A stretch of DNA of 64,000 nucleotides. Origin: Isochrysis galbana (taxonomy: Eukaryota > Haptophyta > Isochrysidales > Isochrysidaceae). The DNA lies in NCBI GenBank assembly GCA_018136815.1, contig CM030942.1:2366346-2430345 (forward strand). The letters are read 5' to 3'. Below are positions 44,690 to 58,625 of the stretch, piece by piece. Each line of letters begins with the position of its first letter. Position 1 is the stretch's first letter. Position numbers and translations under genes: made by a program. The notes under the pieces were generated by a model. The model did not search any database and had not been told where the DNA came from. It was given only the letters and a program-made list of their open reading frames with translations.

Positions 44690-45094
44690 CACCTTCCTGG
44701 AAGTTGCTATGCGCACGCACGGCGCCCCCGCGGGGGGGCGCCGGTGCACATCGCGCCGTGCCCACGCACGGCGTGCACATTGTGATTGCAAGTCATCACA
44801 GGTGCTGCGTAACGAAACATCTCTTATAGGGCCAGTTTACGTAGTTGTGGGCCGCAGGGGGTACACACATGGAACGGGTTGACATGCGCACGCACGGCGT
44901 ATCCGCGGGGGGACCGATGCACATCGCGCCGTGCCCATGCACGGCGTGCACCGATGTGATTAGCGAAGAAGCTTTGACGGCGTCTCTCTCTTATAATTTT
45001 AATATGATCTAATGTTAAACGACTACAATACAACTGTGGACATTTGATCGCTCAATTCGACTGATGTCCCACTATTGACGGAACGACACCTCCC
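44690..45094 (-). repeat. Inverted copy of the 20741-21117 repeat
   Basis: Read on the minus strand it begins GTGTCGTTCCGTCAATAGTG at 45094 and carries two rounds of the sub-repeat with GTGCACGCCGTGC, CACCTGTGATGACTTGCAA and ACAACTACGTAAAC. It has one more sub-repeat round than the plus-strand copy, so unit number varies between copies. Confidence 0.7.
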
Positions 45095-45758
45095 AAGTCG
45101 AGCAATCCACCAAAAAGTTAGTTCATCTAAAATTGCCACTGAAGAACGTGAGCAGGATCTTCAGACGCCAAACCGGAGGGAAGGGATAACAAATGAAGGC
45201 AAGCCACCTCGCACCTCCTAAGCAAGGCGCGGGGCAGGGGAAGAAACTGGGCAGGGAAGGGAGACCAAATGAAGGCAAGCCGCTTTATTTTCATTATTAT
45301 AACTTATAAAATCTCGGCATATACCTATAAACGGAGCCTTGAAGCAAGCAGGGGAAAGCTCTTGATGTGTGCAGGTATGCATGGCACCAACGATTCGACA
45401 TTTGACACTGTGTTGGGGCGTTGACTCCTAGACTGATGCCGCTCTTTCGGCATTACGGTATCTAGTGCTATTGATGTTCGCCAATCGAGGCGGGGCTTCT
45501 ATACCGACCCTCGTCAAACCTTCCGCCGCCGCCTCTCTCGCCGACGGCCAGTGCTGAAGTGTTGCACGAATATGCTTGTTAGACGCCGCAAACAGCTAGG
45601 CCGACCGAATCACAACCAAACGGCTGGAGCGCCTTTTGGTGAGAACCCCATGCCACAATGCCACAAGAGCGAGAGTGGGGGGGCGATCAGCGCGGGGCTC
45701 GAGCGGTTGCCGGCCGAGGCATAGACGGCGATGTGCCTGGAGGAACACGACAATGAAC
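45095..45758. other. Intergenic with two inverted repeat D words
   Basis: AAATGAAGGCAAGCC occurs at 45191 and GACCAAATGAAGGCAAGCCG at 45261; both are inverse copies of the word at 30443 and 35592. No supported gene. Confidence 0.5.
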
Positions 45759-47042
45759 TCAGCGCTCCATCTCGTCAACGGACGGTGCGCCGACGCGCAC
45801 TCCGTACGCCGTGGGAGTCTGTACGCCGGTGGTGGGCATGCCCGAGACTGGGCCGCCGACGGGCACCCCTTCGACAACCAAAAAGCGAACACCGTTGGCG
45901 TCGTTCTTGATCTCGTGCATGATCTGGCGGGGGCAGGCGGAAGGCGGTGGTGACGGGACGTTGAGCGTATGGAAAGCATTCCGGGCCGCGCGACGTCTCA
46001 CACCTGTGCACCCATGCAACCAGCGACGCTGCACGTGAAAAGGTCGGCCGTCAGGTCGATCACGTGCGCCAGGTCGCGCAGGTCCTCGACAAAGACGGCG
46101 GCAAGATCGACAAAGCACGAGAGAATCTGTGTCGGAGAGGGGGATAAGGGGGGACGGGGAGGCGACGGCTGACTGAGCCAAGGCGCGGCAGCCGCAGGGA
46201 CGCGGCGTCAGGCACACCTGCAACGCGTTGGAGCAATGAATCAGCTGCCAGTCCATTGGGTCGGGCCGCATCTGCTTGGAGTCCATAAGGTGGATCCGCG
46301 CGATGGAGAGCGAGAACACGGGGCAGCAGCAGCCCTCGAGGTAGAGACCGAGCTGCGAGCCGCGGCACATGTTGGGGAAATCGAAGCAGCAGCAGGCGGG
46401 AATGTAGCTCTGGAAGCAAACAAAGTCGTCGATTCCTGCACAAGCGTGCGGCGCACGAGGGTGTGAAGAGCAGAGGGCGGATGCGGTGGAGAGTAGAAGG
46501 AAACGAGGGGATTAAAGTGTAGGTGAGGTGATCGTAGAGGTGGCGATGGGAAGAAAGAGAGAAGGCACTTTAGATCAGCCCCTCGTCTCCATGACACGCA
46601 TTGGGCGCCGCCTGCCACGCCCAGCGAGCCGTCGAATCGCAAAGGTGCCTCAGAGCGAGGCCGAGGCAGCAGGCAGGAAAAGAAGAGGGGGAGGGGAGGA
46701 GGGGAGAAGGGAGATTCGGGGGGGGGGGGGGATGGGTGTGTGTGTGTGTTTGTGTGTTTATGTGGAATGTTCACACGGGAATGGAGGCGCCCTTCAGCTC
46801 CGCTCACCTCCATGATACTTGTCGAGGACTGCCTGCCTCGCCCAGCACGCCGTGAGGCCACAGGGAGCCCCCAGGGCCGAGGAGAGGCAGCAGAGGGGCT
46901 CAGCGCCACAGCTGTCTTGCAGTCCCACTGCAAAGACATGTGGGTTGTGTGCAATCGAGAGCATGTGGCCGTAGGCGGTCGCGCGTGTACCCATCCCCTT
47001 CACCTCCGTCGGTGGCTCGGTCGGGCACATGAAGTTGCACAT
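45759..47042 (-). CDS. Cysteine-rich PLAC8-like protein (4 exons)
   Basis: Exons (minus): 47042-46808, 46435-46218, 46126-46004 and 45923-45759; 246 aa. Donors are GTGAGC, GTGTGC, GTGTGA with AG acceptors, and phases join exactly. Cysteine clusters: MCNFMCPTEP at the N-terminus; DSCGAEPLCCLSSALGAPCG; SYIPACCCFDFPNMCRGSQL; LYLEGCCCPVFSLSIARIHL. These are followed by MDSKQMRPDPMDWQLIHCSN and a hydrophobic ILSCFVDLAAVFVEDL region. Paired Cys-Cys runs in hydrophobic context are typical of PLAC8-type membrane-associated proteins. Specific function unknown. Exon 1 may contain a further small intron (GTACAC at about 47000 to TTTGCAG at about 46925), removing a low-quality stretch. A GA tract on the plus strand (47060-47440) forms its CT-rich 5' flank. 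Confidence 0.65.
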
Positions 47043-47272
47043 CGCGCACGAGGGAGAGAGGAAGAGGGTTGGGGGGGTGGGGGGTGGGGTGGGGGAAGAG
47101 AGAGAGGGAGAGGGAGCGAGGGAGCGGCGAGAGAGGCGGCCAGCAAGGAGGGGAGTGGGGAAGGGACCGGAGGCCACCTTCGGGTCCTTAAAATATGACT
47201 CGTGTTTACGTGAAACATTCAGCCGAGATGGGGGGTTGTTTGCTGGCGGTGGCGAGTGTGAGAGAGCTAGAG

Positions 47273-47325
<53 letters not shown>

Positions 47326-49499
47326 AAGAGAGAGAGAGAGAGAGACTGAGGGAGAGATTGAGGGAGAGAGAGAGAAGAGAGAAAGAGAAGACAGGAGAGA
47401 GAAGAGAGAAGAGAGAAGAGAGAAGAGAGAGAGGGGGGCGGGGGGGAGGGGAGGCGGTCCCAGTCGACCGCACAGCCGAAGACGCTGGACCCCCACTCCA
47501 GTCATAGCTGTGGAGTAAATTTAGACTGTCCTATTTTTCGAGTGTTTAGTACCCAGTGCCCACACAATGCCCAGCATTCTTCCCCTCGGTATTTAGGCGC
47601 GGGGCACGAGAGATCCCCTCTGGTGAGTCCTGGCATGCTCGCATGCTCGCATCATCTATACTCCGGGGGTAGCCAACTCCTGGCGCGTGCCCAACCCCTG
47701 GCACCGGCAGACCGGCGTCCTTCGTCCTGCTTCGTGGCCCAGACTCCCCAGCCGCTCTGAAGCTCTGAATACGGCCCAGGTGAGCCGGGGCCGGCCAGAG
47801 GCACCACCCTAGATGTTAAACACAGGAACAGTGTGTTTCTACGGAAGTCAAAAACAGTGTTTTTCACCGTGTTTCTAGGAGACCCCCATGTCCGGAACAC
47901 AGAGGGTTGCGCGCTGCGCGCGCGCGGTGAGTGAGCGTGCGAGCGAGTAGGACAGGGAACGTGTTAGACTTAGACAGATAACATGTTAACACCCCACCAC
48001 CCTCTGATTTGGAGCTAACACGTGGATAGGCCAAGGGCCCGAAGGGCCCGAGGCACGTTAATATCTTGGGCGGCAGGGGGGGGGGGTGTTAACTGGGTGT
48101 TAGCGGGAGTCCCGGCCGCCGGCCGACGGCCGGCGGCGCGCCCGGCCGAGCGCGCCCGGCCCAGCCGGTCGGCCGGCCCAATCAGCCGATCAGCCGGCGT
48201 ACCCGCCCAACAAATGTGTGCGTGTGCGTGGGTGGTGGGCTCACGCTCACGCGAGAAACCGTATAGCGACTCTTAATAGATTGTTCTTCAACGTACAACG
48301 TAGCATTGAATTGATAGTTGATAGGGTCATGGAGCGCGCGCCTGTCGAGTCGAGCGGAGCCGGAGGGCTCTGAGCCACTCCGTCGCGAGCAGCACCGGCG
48401 GCTAGCGCGGCGCTTTGGCCCTCCTCCCCACCGGGAGTCGGGTGAATGAAATTCTGGACTGGGTCGGGCAACCCCATTTGGGTGTCTGGACGGGGAACGA
48501 ACGGCGAACGAAGGGCTGTGGGGCGGCGAGGCGCTCCTAGCGGCCCTAGTGTGTTGGGTTTTAAGAGATTGTTAGACCTACAAAGAACTCTTCCCTCAGG
48601 GAGGGAGCCTAGGCTGCTAGAGTGCAGCGACGCAGCGAACAACGACGGACAACGGAGCTGAGAACAACAGGATACACCGACTCACGAACACACCGGAATC
48701 ATTCACCCAAACCAAGCAAATTATCAGGCAACCGCGACCCCAAATCACCGATAACTCAAACACGTCGCGAGAGACGGAGAGAGAGAGCGAGAGAGAGAGA
48801 GACTCCGCAGCGACGGCCGGAGCGTGTCTCCGTTGTAAGATCCCACGTGGCGGAGAGTCCGAAGGGGAGCGTCATGTCGCGCGACCACGGCGATCACTTT
48901 GGATACAGATCGCAACGAGATGTCTTCACGACAGAGGAAATCTTGCCGTTGAGCGTGAACCTTCTAGACGCTTCTAACGAACAACCCTGAGTAGCAACCA
49001 AGGGGAAGAAGCACCAAAGGGGCCAAGGGCTTGCATGTAACTTGCATCAAGGGGAAGATTCCCTCCCTCGACAATCTTCGAAGGCTGCAAGGACGGGAGT
49101 GAAGCGGTCAGGTACAGGCCAGTTGCTTTTTGATTGCCCGTGCCGTGCTGCCACGGCTGCACAAACTGCCGCGGTCGCAACCCCCCGACTAAGGCGGAGG
49201 CTTCCGCGTGCATTCGAGGATTTTCGACGGCAACGAAAGGCGCGTCGGCGCTCGCCATGGCGAGGAAGACTCTAGCGGCGGATTCGAGAGCCTGGCGTCG
49301 TCCCGGCTCCCGATCGAGCCACTGGCAACTCACCGCCGACAAATACGTGCACGAGCGCGGCGCACGGCTCATCCGGGGAGCCCGGAACGGGCTCATCGGG
49401 AGAACGGGGAGGGCAAATGACGGGCATGTGAAGTGGACGGGGAAGTGGCACGGAACGCAAATCGGAGGGACGGAGAAGGTAAGAAAGGGCGCGGCGAGC
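47043..49499. other. Microsatellite and retroelement-like non-coding DNA
   Basis: Positions 47270-47435 are (GA)n. Positions 47810-47885 are a small hairpin-like repeat with AAACACAG/CTGTGTTT words resembling the insertion at 19307-19494. Positions 48329-48373 are a 'MERA' start (ATGGAGCGCGCGCC, closed after 14 codons). Positions 48780-48960 have no recognisable gene. No credible protein domain is present. Confidence 0.5.
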
Positions 49500-49860
49500 A
49501 GATACCGCTTGACAAGGACTCGTAGGGACTCGTAGACTCAAAAGGACGACTCGGAAGACTCGGGGCTTGGGGTACTCAGGGGCTCTGCACGCCATGTGCG
49601 GCTGGTACCACCCGACCACCCGCGCGCCGACCACTCGAACTCGAAGCACAAGACGAAGGCGCAATGGGCGATGGGCGAGCGCTTTTGGGATAGACCGGCA
49701 GCGCTCACTCTTGGAGATTGCCTGCGAGGGCGCGCCGGCAGCCAGTGCGGAACGCGGTTCTTGCGGGGAGCTCATGAAGCTTTACCTCGGGAGTGACTAT
49801 GACTACGGGCATGGCGATCGACGCACGACGCACAACGCACGGAATTAAGACCAAGCGTAG
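49500..49860 (-). pseudogene. Truncated copy of the Gag-like leader found at 61500
   Basis: On the minus strand from about 49845: GTGCGTCGATCGCCATGCCC, then ATGAGCTCCCCGCAAGAACC and GGCGCGCCCTCGCAGGC, ending near CTCCAAGAGTGAG. It closely matches 61505-61628 on the plus strand. After roughly 49700 the two copies diverge, so only the beginning of the ORF is kept here. It shows that the element at 61.5 kb is dispersed. Confidence 0.65.
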
Positions 49861-50466
49861 AGGGGAAACTCCCCGTCCAGTTCCGTTATCGCTAAAATCT
49901 CGTTCATCTCGTCGGGCCATAAGGCCATCTCGTTCAGCTCTCCTTACATCTCGTCGTGGGGCCATCAGGCCATCTCGTCGTCGGGCCCTCGGGCCATCTC
50001 GTTACAATCCAAGCTGCGGCTTTGATTTCCACAATCAGCTAAAGGCGGCCTCACGGCGTGCGGAGGGGAAGAGGGGAAGGCAAACTCTCCGCGTGGGGGG
50101 GGGGGAGGGGGGATTTTGCGGAGGGGGAAAGACCATCCACACCGGGGGGGGGGATTTGTGGAGGGGGGGAACAGACTCGTGACATATTACTACTACGAGA
50201 TTTGCACTCGAATCGTTTGGCTGGGCTGGGTAGCATCCCTAGCCCCTAGATGCCGCAGCGTGCCCTGTGACTCGTGTCCCACACAGTATGTGACGGCGCT
50301 TGATTGAGCACTGCTAGACTGCGGGTGATATGCGTACACTAGACACAATGAGCAAACACAAGAAGGCAACACAAGAAGGCCGCTAGCGGAAGGCACACGC
50401 GGAGGCGAGTTGTCATCGTCGCAGGCAGTGCCAGCTGCGCCCGGGCAACATGGCATGCACCTCCCG
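49861..50466. other. Intergenic, 3' flank of the wall-type protein
   Basis: TCTCGTCG(T/G)GGGCC(A/C)T repeats occur at 49905-50005 (ATCTCGT words about every 25-30 bp). G-runs interrupted by TTTTGCGGA occur at 50095-50170. No supported gene. Confidence 0.5.
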
Positions 50467-53018
50467 CTACGGTGCAGCGATGCGTCGCTCACCCGTGGCG
50501 AGCCACTCAGCGGGCTCGTTGGGCAGCCACGACCAAGGGTCGAACTCGTCGTTCAAGTCGGCTGTGATGCACTCATCATCTGCCGGAGTTGCAGCACCGC
50601 GCGCCGTGTCGCCGACGCTCAGTCGGCCATCGCCAGTAGGAAGGGTCACAGTACAAGTCGCGCCTGCCGTCCATGTCTCCGCCGCCGGCTCGCCGGAGGC
50701 GTCGCGATACGCTTGCCGGCCGGCCGCCTTCGAGTGGAAGGGCTTGCTGTGAATAGGGCTATGAACCAACCAGTCCCTGCGGCCCTCCTTGCCAATGGCC
50801 AGGCTTACTCGCCAGCCCGCCGCGTGGGCGCCCGCTCCGAGGATGTCATCGACGTCGGCTGGGCTGGATTCGTGGTGTGCGTTAGCGGCCTGCTTGCCGT
50901 GCCGGTACTTGACCGTGCCTGCGGTGGCGTGCTGCTCAGCGCGAGAGCTGGCCATCTGCTTGCGCTTCTTGGCTGTGGATGCCATGGATTTGCTAGGGCC
51001 GGGCCCGCCGCTGCCCCTGAGGAAGNNNNNNNNNNNNNNNNNNNNNNNNNNNNNNNNNNNNNNNNNNNNNNNNNNNNNNNNNNNNNNNNNNNNNNNNNNN
51101 NNNNNNNNNNNNNNNNNNNNNNNNNGCGAGAGTGGATTGAGCTGATATTCGGGGCACAGTAGGCGGCGGGACTTTGGCTGATCATCAACTCCCACTCGCC
51201 GCGATCGATGCCTAGACCGCATCTGCCATCAGTATCTTGTCGAGGACTCACGGTCACGACTTGTGAAAGCTCGTTGGACCCGACCAGGTCATCATATGGC
51301 GGCTGTTTGAAGATGCTCCAAATGAACACCGCAAAATCGTACGAATTTATTGCGCCGTCCCCATAGAGCCGCCCATCACACCGATTGACCCCTCCAAAGA
51401 TGTTGGAAGATGAGACGTTAAGGAGAGCAGCTGAATTCTTTGCGAACGAGAGATCGTTGCTGTCCCAAAAGCTCCCAAGGCCTGCAGATCCATCGCTGTC
51501 CACAGTGAGCGTTGACGCTGCAGCCACATCAAGGCAAGCAAAGTGGCTGAAGCTGCACGTGAAGAGATCATAAGTGCCGGTGACGACTGCATCGGCATGG
51601 ATGAGTTCCATGACAGCCCATTCCGCCGCGAGATTGCCATCGCTTCCAAGCTCGTAGACAGCCTCGCCGGTGCTTGGGCTGATTGTGGTCTTGATAAAGT
51701 CCAAGGTACATTGGGCCGGAGGGTTTGGTGCACTGGATGTTGACGGTGGCAGTTGCAGCGCCGAGGGAGGAAGGGGCGGTGGCCTAAGCAAGGGCGTTAG
51801 CAGTGGAGCCATCGGCTGTAGAGGTGGCGAAGATGATGTCGATCCGGATGGTAGGAGTGTGGGTGGGAACGGCTGGGGTTGTTGCGGCGGTGTTGATGGA
51901 TGAGGATAGCTCAAAGCTTGGGGAAATTGTCCTGGAGGCCCATGGGGAGGTGGATATGGCGAAAGCGCTGGATAAGCCACAGGTGGCGACACTGGAGGGC
52001 TGGCAGATGGTGGTGGGCTTGGGAAAGGGCGGGCAGGAGAAGGTGACGCAGGTTGTGGCGGAGTGGGCAGCGGCGGTACCGAAGGTAGCGGAGACGGTGA
52101 TGTGTGGGTTGGGGGCATCGATGGTGGCAGAGGCGCAAAGGAAGCGCCCTCGCCCCCAGGGCTCAAATAGACTGCCGAATTAGCAATAGAGAGCTCAAAT
52201 CGGTAGCCCATGGAGACGGGGATGATGAGATTGCTTGCGTTCCTCTCTCCGGTGGTGGAGGCAGGCGCATTGTTATACCCGCATCCGGCCGCATCTTGCT
52301 TGGTAACCGCCGACAAAATGATGCCACCTTGCGAAGGCGAATGTGTGACGTACTTACCGTAGCCTAGTGCTACGCCATTGACGAACCCATCGATTTGCAG
52401 ACAGCCGCTCGCCGGAACTTCAGAGTGACTATTACTTACACATGTGCCAGCAATGTGTGCTTGCCAGTAGACGCGATCGATTACGAGGCACTCCAAGCTG
52501 AGCAAGTCATGGTGCTTGCACGGCTGTAGGGAGACACTGACGATGCATGCAGGATCTGTGTCTTCATTTGCACATACCGGTGGGCAAGCGGCAGGAGCCT
52601 GAGGAGGCGTGGCCGGCGGCGGCAGCGGCGGCGGAGATGGGGAAGGCGGCCTACAGTCTGGATCGGTGCCGGTCTGGCAAAAGGATCCGACTTCTTGCCA
52701 AATTATTTGCCATGGAAGGTTGAGCTTGGGAGGGCTCTCAACACCCACCAGGTACGTTCCCCAGTCGGGGCTTGCCCCCGGCTCATCGCATTGGCCGTTG
52801 CCCGCGAAGGATGGCGGCTCACAGTTCATGGTGGTCTCGTCGCATTCCAAGGGATGGTAGCCCATCATGCTCAGCTTCCACGTGCCGCCGTACTTGCCAT
52901 TCGCTTCATACGGAAAGAGCATGTCTGGCACACAGCAGGCGCCGTTCCAGCACGGGTCATCGGCAGGCACAGTGGCGAGCGCCCCACCACAGCTGAGCAG
53001 CGTGTACACCGCGAGCAT
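50467..53018 (-). CDS. Secreted proline-rich (pherophorin/extensin-like) protein, split by an assembly gap
   Basis: ATG 53018 gives a signal peptide MLAVYTLLSCGGALATVPAD (53084 is an in-frame alternative). Cysteine-rich N-region follows, with DPCWNGACCVPDMLFPYEAN and ECDETTMNCEPPS. A short proline block (PPSPSPPPLPPP, about 123-135), a cysteine domain, and a long PPxSP-rich linker (about 290-432) come next. Then a globular C-region with CTLDFIKTTISPSTGEAVYE and a dockerin/EF-hand-like turn DGAINSYDFAVFIWSIF (about 558). The frame enters the N gap at 51126. Beyond the gap a frame to 50467 ends in TPADDECITADLNDEFDPWS and is probably the C-terminus, but phase across the gap is unknown. Likely extracellular matrix or scale/wall protein. 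A (CT)n tract (53086-53220) is just 5'. Confidence 0.65.
51026..51125. other. Assembly gap (100 N) inside a gene
   Basis: Exactly 100 N, so true length is unknown. It interrupts the proline-rich secreted protein and leaves its C-terminal frame ambiguous. Confidence 1.
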
Positions 53019-54696
<1,678 letters not shown>

Positions 54697-56690
54697 ATGT
54701 GTGGCGGGTCCAGTGAGCTGCCGGCCAGTGATCTGCCCCACCAGCCGGCCGGCCGCTCGCGCTCCCACTTCCACGCCATCCTGCTCTTCGACTCTGCTGC
54801 CGAGCCGCTCCCCTTGCAGCTCGACACAGTCAGCCAGTCGAGGTATACACTCGCCTCACAGGCCAAGCTCGATGCGGTCTACGCAGGCAAGGGGAACCAC
54901 AGCCACGACGTCGGTACCATCCGTGCAGATCATCCCTGCCCCACCCAGTGCGCGGTCTACTATTTTGAGGTGGCTGTCGTCGACGCGGGGGAGCGAAATG
55001 CGATCACAGTTGGCCTGTGTCAGTCCTCCTTCCCCATGACGAGGCAGCCAGGCTGGGAGCCGCACAGCTATGGATACCACGCGTCTGACGGCTGCAAGTA
55101 CAACGATTCGGAGCGCGGCGAGCCGTATGGGCCTGGATGGGGGAAGGATGACGTCATCGGCTGCGGCATCGAGAATGGGATGCGGTCTATTTTCTGGACA
55201 AAAAATGGCATGTGTCCTCCCTGCCATCGTGCCGCTGATGCATGCGAGTCTGTGGATTGTGCTGAGAGATATGGCCACCTCGCAAAGGCGAGAACAAGCC
55301 AGCTTTTCGGGCTGGTTGCTCTCACGCTGTGCATGCTGCACCCCGTTGGATCCCAGGAGAGTACTTAGGGGTAGGCTTCCGTAATGTGGCCACACCGTTG
55401 TTTCCCGTTGTGAGTGTCCATTCGCCATTCGAGAAGCTCACCGTTAATTTTGGCCAGAAGCCATTCGCGTACAACATCGCTGCTCACATCGACTCTTTGC
55501 ACCAACATCGCCAACGCGAGGTAGGTGTTTGTTTACCCTAAGCGTCATCCTTCCCGATGACTCCAAGAACCGGCTCATAGGTTCGCCCTGCTTGCATGTA
55601 GATCATGTCGCAACACGTATCCCCCGATGTGATGGCATCAATTGTCCGCTCGTACCTTTTACACAATGCTCATGTGAAGACGCTGAAGGCCCTTGACGCT
55701 GCGCTCGGCGATGCGCCAATCATCTCCTCACGAGGGTCGCTGCCGGGCCTCGACGATGTTCCCAATGGCACAACATGTCACAAGCACGACCACACGAATG
55801 GCGGCTCTCATTGCACCCCGTGTCTTCGCGGAGCGCATGGTGACCATGGAGTGGCAATGGCCGATGTTGCAAGCACACCGCTAGGTAGCGGCGAGGCGAC
55901 AGCTCCCAGCCAGTACGTGGATTCGCCGCCCATGGACCCTCCGCCCCACGTCCTCCCTCCTCCCACATTCGCCACAGCTCGTTCATCTTCCTCATCCACA
56001 CCAATCAACTGCGGCACCGGCAATCCTAATGAGCTAACCAACGGCGCGGACGGTCGCGGCCAATGGATTGTCAAGGGACGGTCTGGCGGTGCTTCCGCAA
56101 GCAATCAAGAGAATGGGCACGGAAGCAGCACCACAGATGGTGCGACTGGTCAGCTGGAAGCTTCTTTGGACGATTTGCTCGCATTCCAGACAATAGACGC
56201 CCGTCACCGCATCAGAGTCGCCATTCTGCAGGGAGACATTGCAGGCGCGACCCAACAGGTTGATGCTCTTTTCCCGGGTCTGACGTTGCGGCAGCCTCAC
56301 GTCCTCTTCATTTTACACTGCCAGGCCTTCATCGAGCTTGTACGCTCATCTCGGTTGCTCGAGGCGCTCAATTATTGCCAAGCCAACCTTGCACCGTATC
56401 GCGGCCGGATGGAAGATGTCTATCCCGACAAGCTGAACGCCGTCGTCGCCTTGCTTGCTTATTCGCGCCCTGAAGCGAGCGCCCACGTCGCTCCGCTCCT
56501 GCAACATGCGCACCGCGAAATGGTTGCTAGTGCTGTGAACAGCGCTGTACTGAGCGAGAGCGGTGCACAGCCGAATTCTTCGCTGCAAAGACTGCTCCGC
56601 CAGCTCGTGGCGACGCACGATGCCATCCGGGAGCATAACAACGGGTGCGGCCAACGTCTCGTCATTGAGGCACCTGGTAGTGCGATCTGA
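54697..56690 (+). CDS. RANBP9: RanBPM-type SPRY-LisH-CTLH protein (3 exons, one GC-AG intron)
   Basis: Exons 54697-55207, 55357-55520 and 55602-56690; 587 aa (598 if ATG 54664 is used). SPRY domain about 85-215: YYFEVAVVDAGERNAITVGL, SYGYHASDGCKYNDSERGEP, YGPGWGKDDVIGCGIENG, IFWTKNG|EYLGVGFRNV. LisH about 231-262: VSPDVMASIVRSYLLHNAHV. A low-complexity linker, then CTLH/CRA about 413-570: DARHRIRVAILQGDIAGATQ, VLFILHCQAFIELVRSSRLL. This is the scaffold layout of RanBP9/10 and yeast Gid1, the substrate-receptor-binding subunit of the CTLH (GID) E3 ubiquitin ligase. Intron 1 (55208-55356) starts GCATGT, not GT, and no GT donor restores the frame. Intron 2 (81 bp) is GTAGGT...ATGTAG. Length and domain order are normal. 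Confidence 0.88.
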
Positions 56691-57500
56691 ACGATCACCC
56701 CCCCCCCCAAAGCCCCCTTCTCTCTCACACACCACGAGCACTGAGCAATGTGCTGAGGACTTGCTTTGAATTGCTCCGGTGCCAACGCTAGCTGTGCGGT
56801 TTGCGGTGGCTGAGCGTTTGCGGAGCGTGTGCTAGAGTTGTGGCCTGAAGACACCTGGTGCTCAGGAATGCCGCTTGTGCGTGAACCGCGCCGCGTGCCG
56901 TGTCGTCTTGCTTGATATGCATGTTTGTGATAGCGATGCTCTAGCTCCATCGGTTGTGAAAGCAACGCGCAGTTCGCTAGCAAGATCATATAAACGCAGA
57001 GCCAAAACGCCAATAGCGCATGAGCACAAGTACCATTGGATGCAGTTGCGCAACCGTGAGGGTCCCGGATGGGACAAAAAAAAACATCTGAAGATTCTGG
57101 GCTACACATCTACCGTCTACAGGACTCTCCCCCTCTATCTCCATCGCCCTTATCTTCCCTCTCTCCACCTCCTCCCCTGCCCCCCTTCTTTCCTTTTTCT
57201 TTGGTTTCCGGGGTCCGACCTCGGTGCACTACCTGAGGTCTGGTTTGGAGTGTGGTGTTTGGGCAGGCCTTTTGGTGTTTCTTTCACGCATGTCTTGTTC
57301 TCTCGGCCATGCTTTGTCGGTTGGGTCTCGTCTTGGTCGCGTCGCTACCAGTGATGTCCCCCCTTGCCGGTTGTGTTGGTGTTTTATTCGTCTTCTTCGC
57401 CCCGCTCTTCGGTTTCTTGGATGGCGTGCGCAATCCTCAGCTTGGTGGCTAGCTCGGCTAGCTCCACGCTGGGTTTGAGCCCACCTTTGTCGCTTATATT
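56691..57500. repeat. RanBPM 3' flank and dispersed repeat copy
   Basis: Positions 57068-57240 match 20580-20735 (A-run, ACATCTGAAGATTCTGGGCT, pyrimidine stretch, TTGGTTTCCGGGGTCCGACC, CGGTGCACTACC). Positions 57240-57480 have ORFs without recognisable domains. Confidence 0.55.
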
Positions 57501-57993
57501 AACTGTTTACTGCCGGAGCATGCAAATGGATGCTTCAAACGGCATATTTCGTCCCTGCTCGCCAACGCCTTGAGGGGTGCCCATGAGGTGCTGGGGGAGC
57601 CTCAGGGACATCCTTCCCCACATTTCCCACCCATTTTCAACACAATAGGTCGAGATTGTAGTATGGAATTATGGAGAAAATAGGCCCAGGGGCGAAGCAG
57701 CCATTTGGATGCTTCAGTTTACCAAATAATCCACGTGTGCACGTTAGAAAGAGGTGTGAGAGGTTGAGGGGAGGGCGGCGCGGCGCAACGGAGTGGGACT
57801 GGGAGGGAGAGGGGGGGCGGAGGGGGGGGAGGGGGGGGGGAGGGGGGGGGGATCGGAAAAAAATTTGATCATCTCTTTCTTTGCGGAAAGCGTCGCTTAT
57901 ATCGTTGAACATGTCTTCCTCTCTTCTCTCACCTCAAAAAACCAAACATCGAAGCATCCATTTGCATGCTGCGCTCCCGGCAGTAAAGAGTTA
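57501..57993. mobile_element. About 490-bp MITE-like element with inverted termini
   Basis: The left arm 57501-57536 (AACTGTTTACTGCCGGAGCA, then TGCAAATGGATGCTTC) is the inverse of 57951-57993 (GAAGCATCCATTTGCATGCT, then CCCGGCAGTAAAGAGTT), with one short insertion. A third partial ATTTGGATGCTTC occurs inside at 57704. The interior has a G-run (57800-57850) and no coding capacity. Confidence 0.6.
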
Positions 57994-58144
57994 AACACGG
58001 GCCTTAAGTCGCCGACGTCTATCCTTTTTTTGGGTTGTCTTCCCATGCCCGCTTGGGCCGTTCGTGCTGAGTCGGTCTCGTGTGCGAATAAGAGAGCTTT
58101 ACACAGGGCAGTGTATCTCTCTATTATTCTTATGAGTATTGATT

Positions 58145-58625
58145 CTACGATTCTACTGAGTAGTCTATGTTCTCATAGTGGATCCTATAGAAGTCCGTTA
58201 TGATGTATCTCCATGCTAGTATGTATAGAGTGTATATCGCTCTCGGGGCGTCTCCCTTAGAGAATATGAATAGGTTGTCTATAATGATGTCTTCTCTGCT
58301 TCTTTCGGCTCTGGGTGAGAACCTCGCGATTTTGTTCAGCTCGTCCAACACCTTGGTTATCCCAGGGCATTCTCCCAGGTGTGTCGAGGATTAGTTCGCC
58401 GCTCTGCATATGCGGCAAGTGTTTGCTCTGTCGGGGAATCGATTATACGTGCCTACTCGTCTATGTGTTATGTGTTTGAAGTGTAGGTGTGTGTCTCGCG
58501 CCGTCACCATTGGGGACGTATATAGCTTAGCTGGGTGTGCCCATGTGTTTGATGGTATTTGCAGTTTCTCCTCCCATTTGGTCGGTCCTGTGAGGCGCTT
58601 GCGCTTGCGGCTCGCTCGCTAGAGG
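58145..58625 (-). pseudogene. LINE 3' end: RT-associated zinc finger, with a stop
   Basis: Reading the minus strand from 58625: RKRLTGPTKWEEKLQIPSNT, HFKHITHRRVGTYNRFPDRA, then a CxxC...HxxxxC finger (CRICRAAN, stop TAA, SSTHLGECP), then SREDIIIDNLFIFSKGDAPR and LAWRYIITDFYRIHYENID to a stop at 58145. This is the zf-RVT C-terminal region of LINE ORF2 proteins. The in-frame TAA inside the finger makes it a pseudogene. It may belong to the same family as the RT at 37222-38276, but the two do not overlap. Confidence 0.65.
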
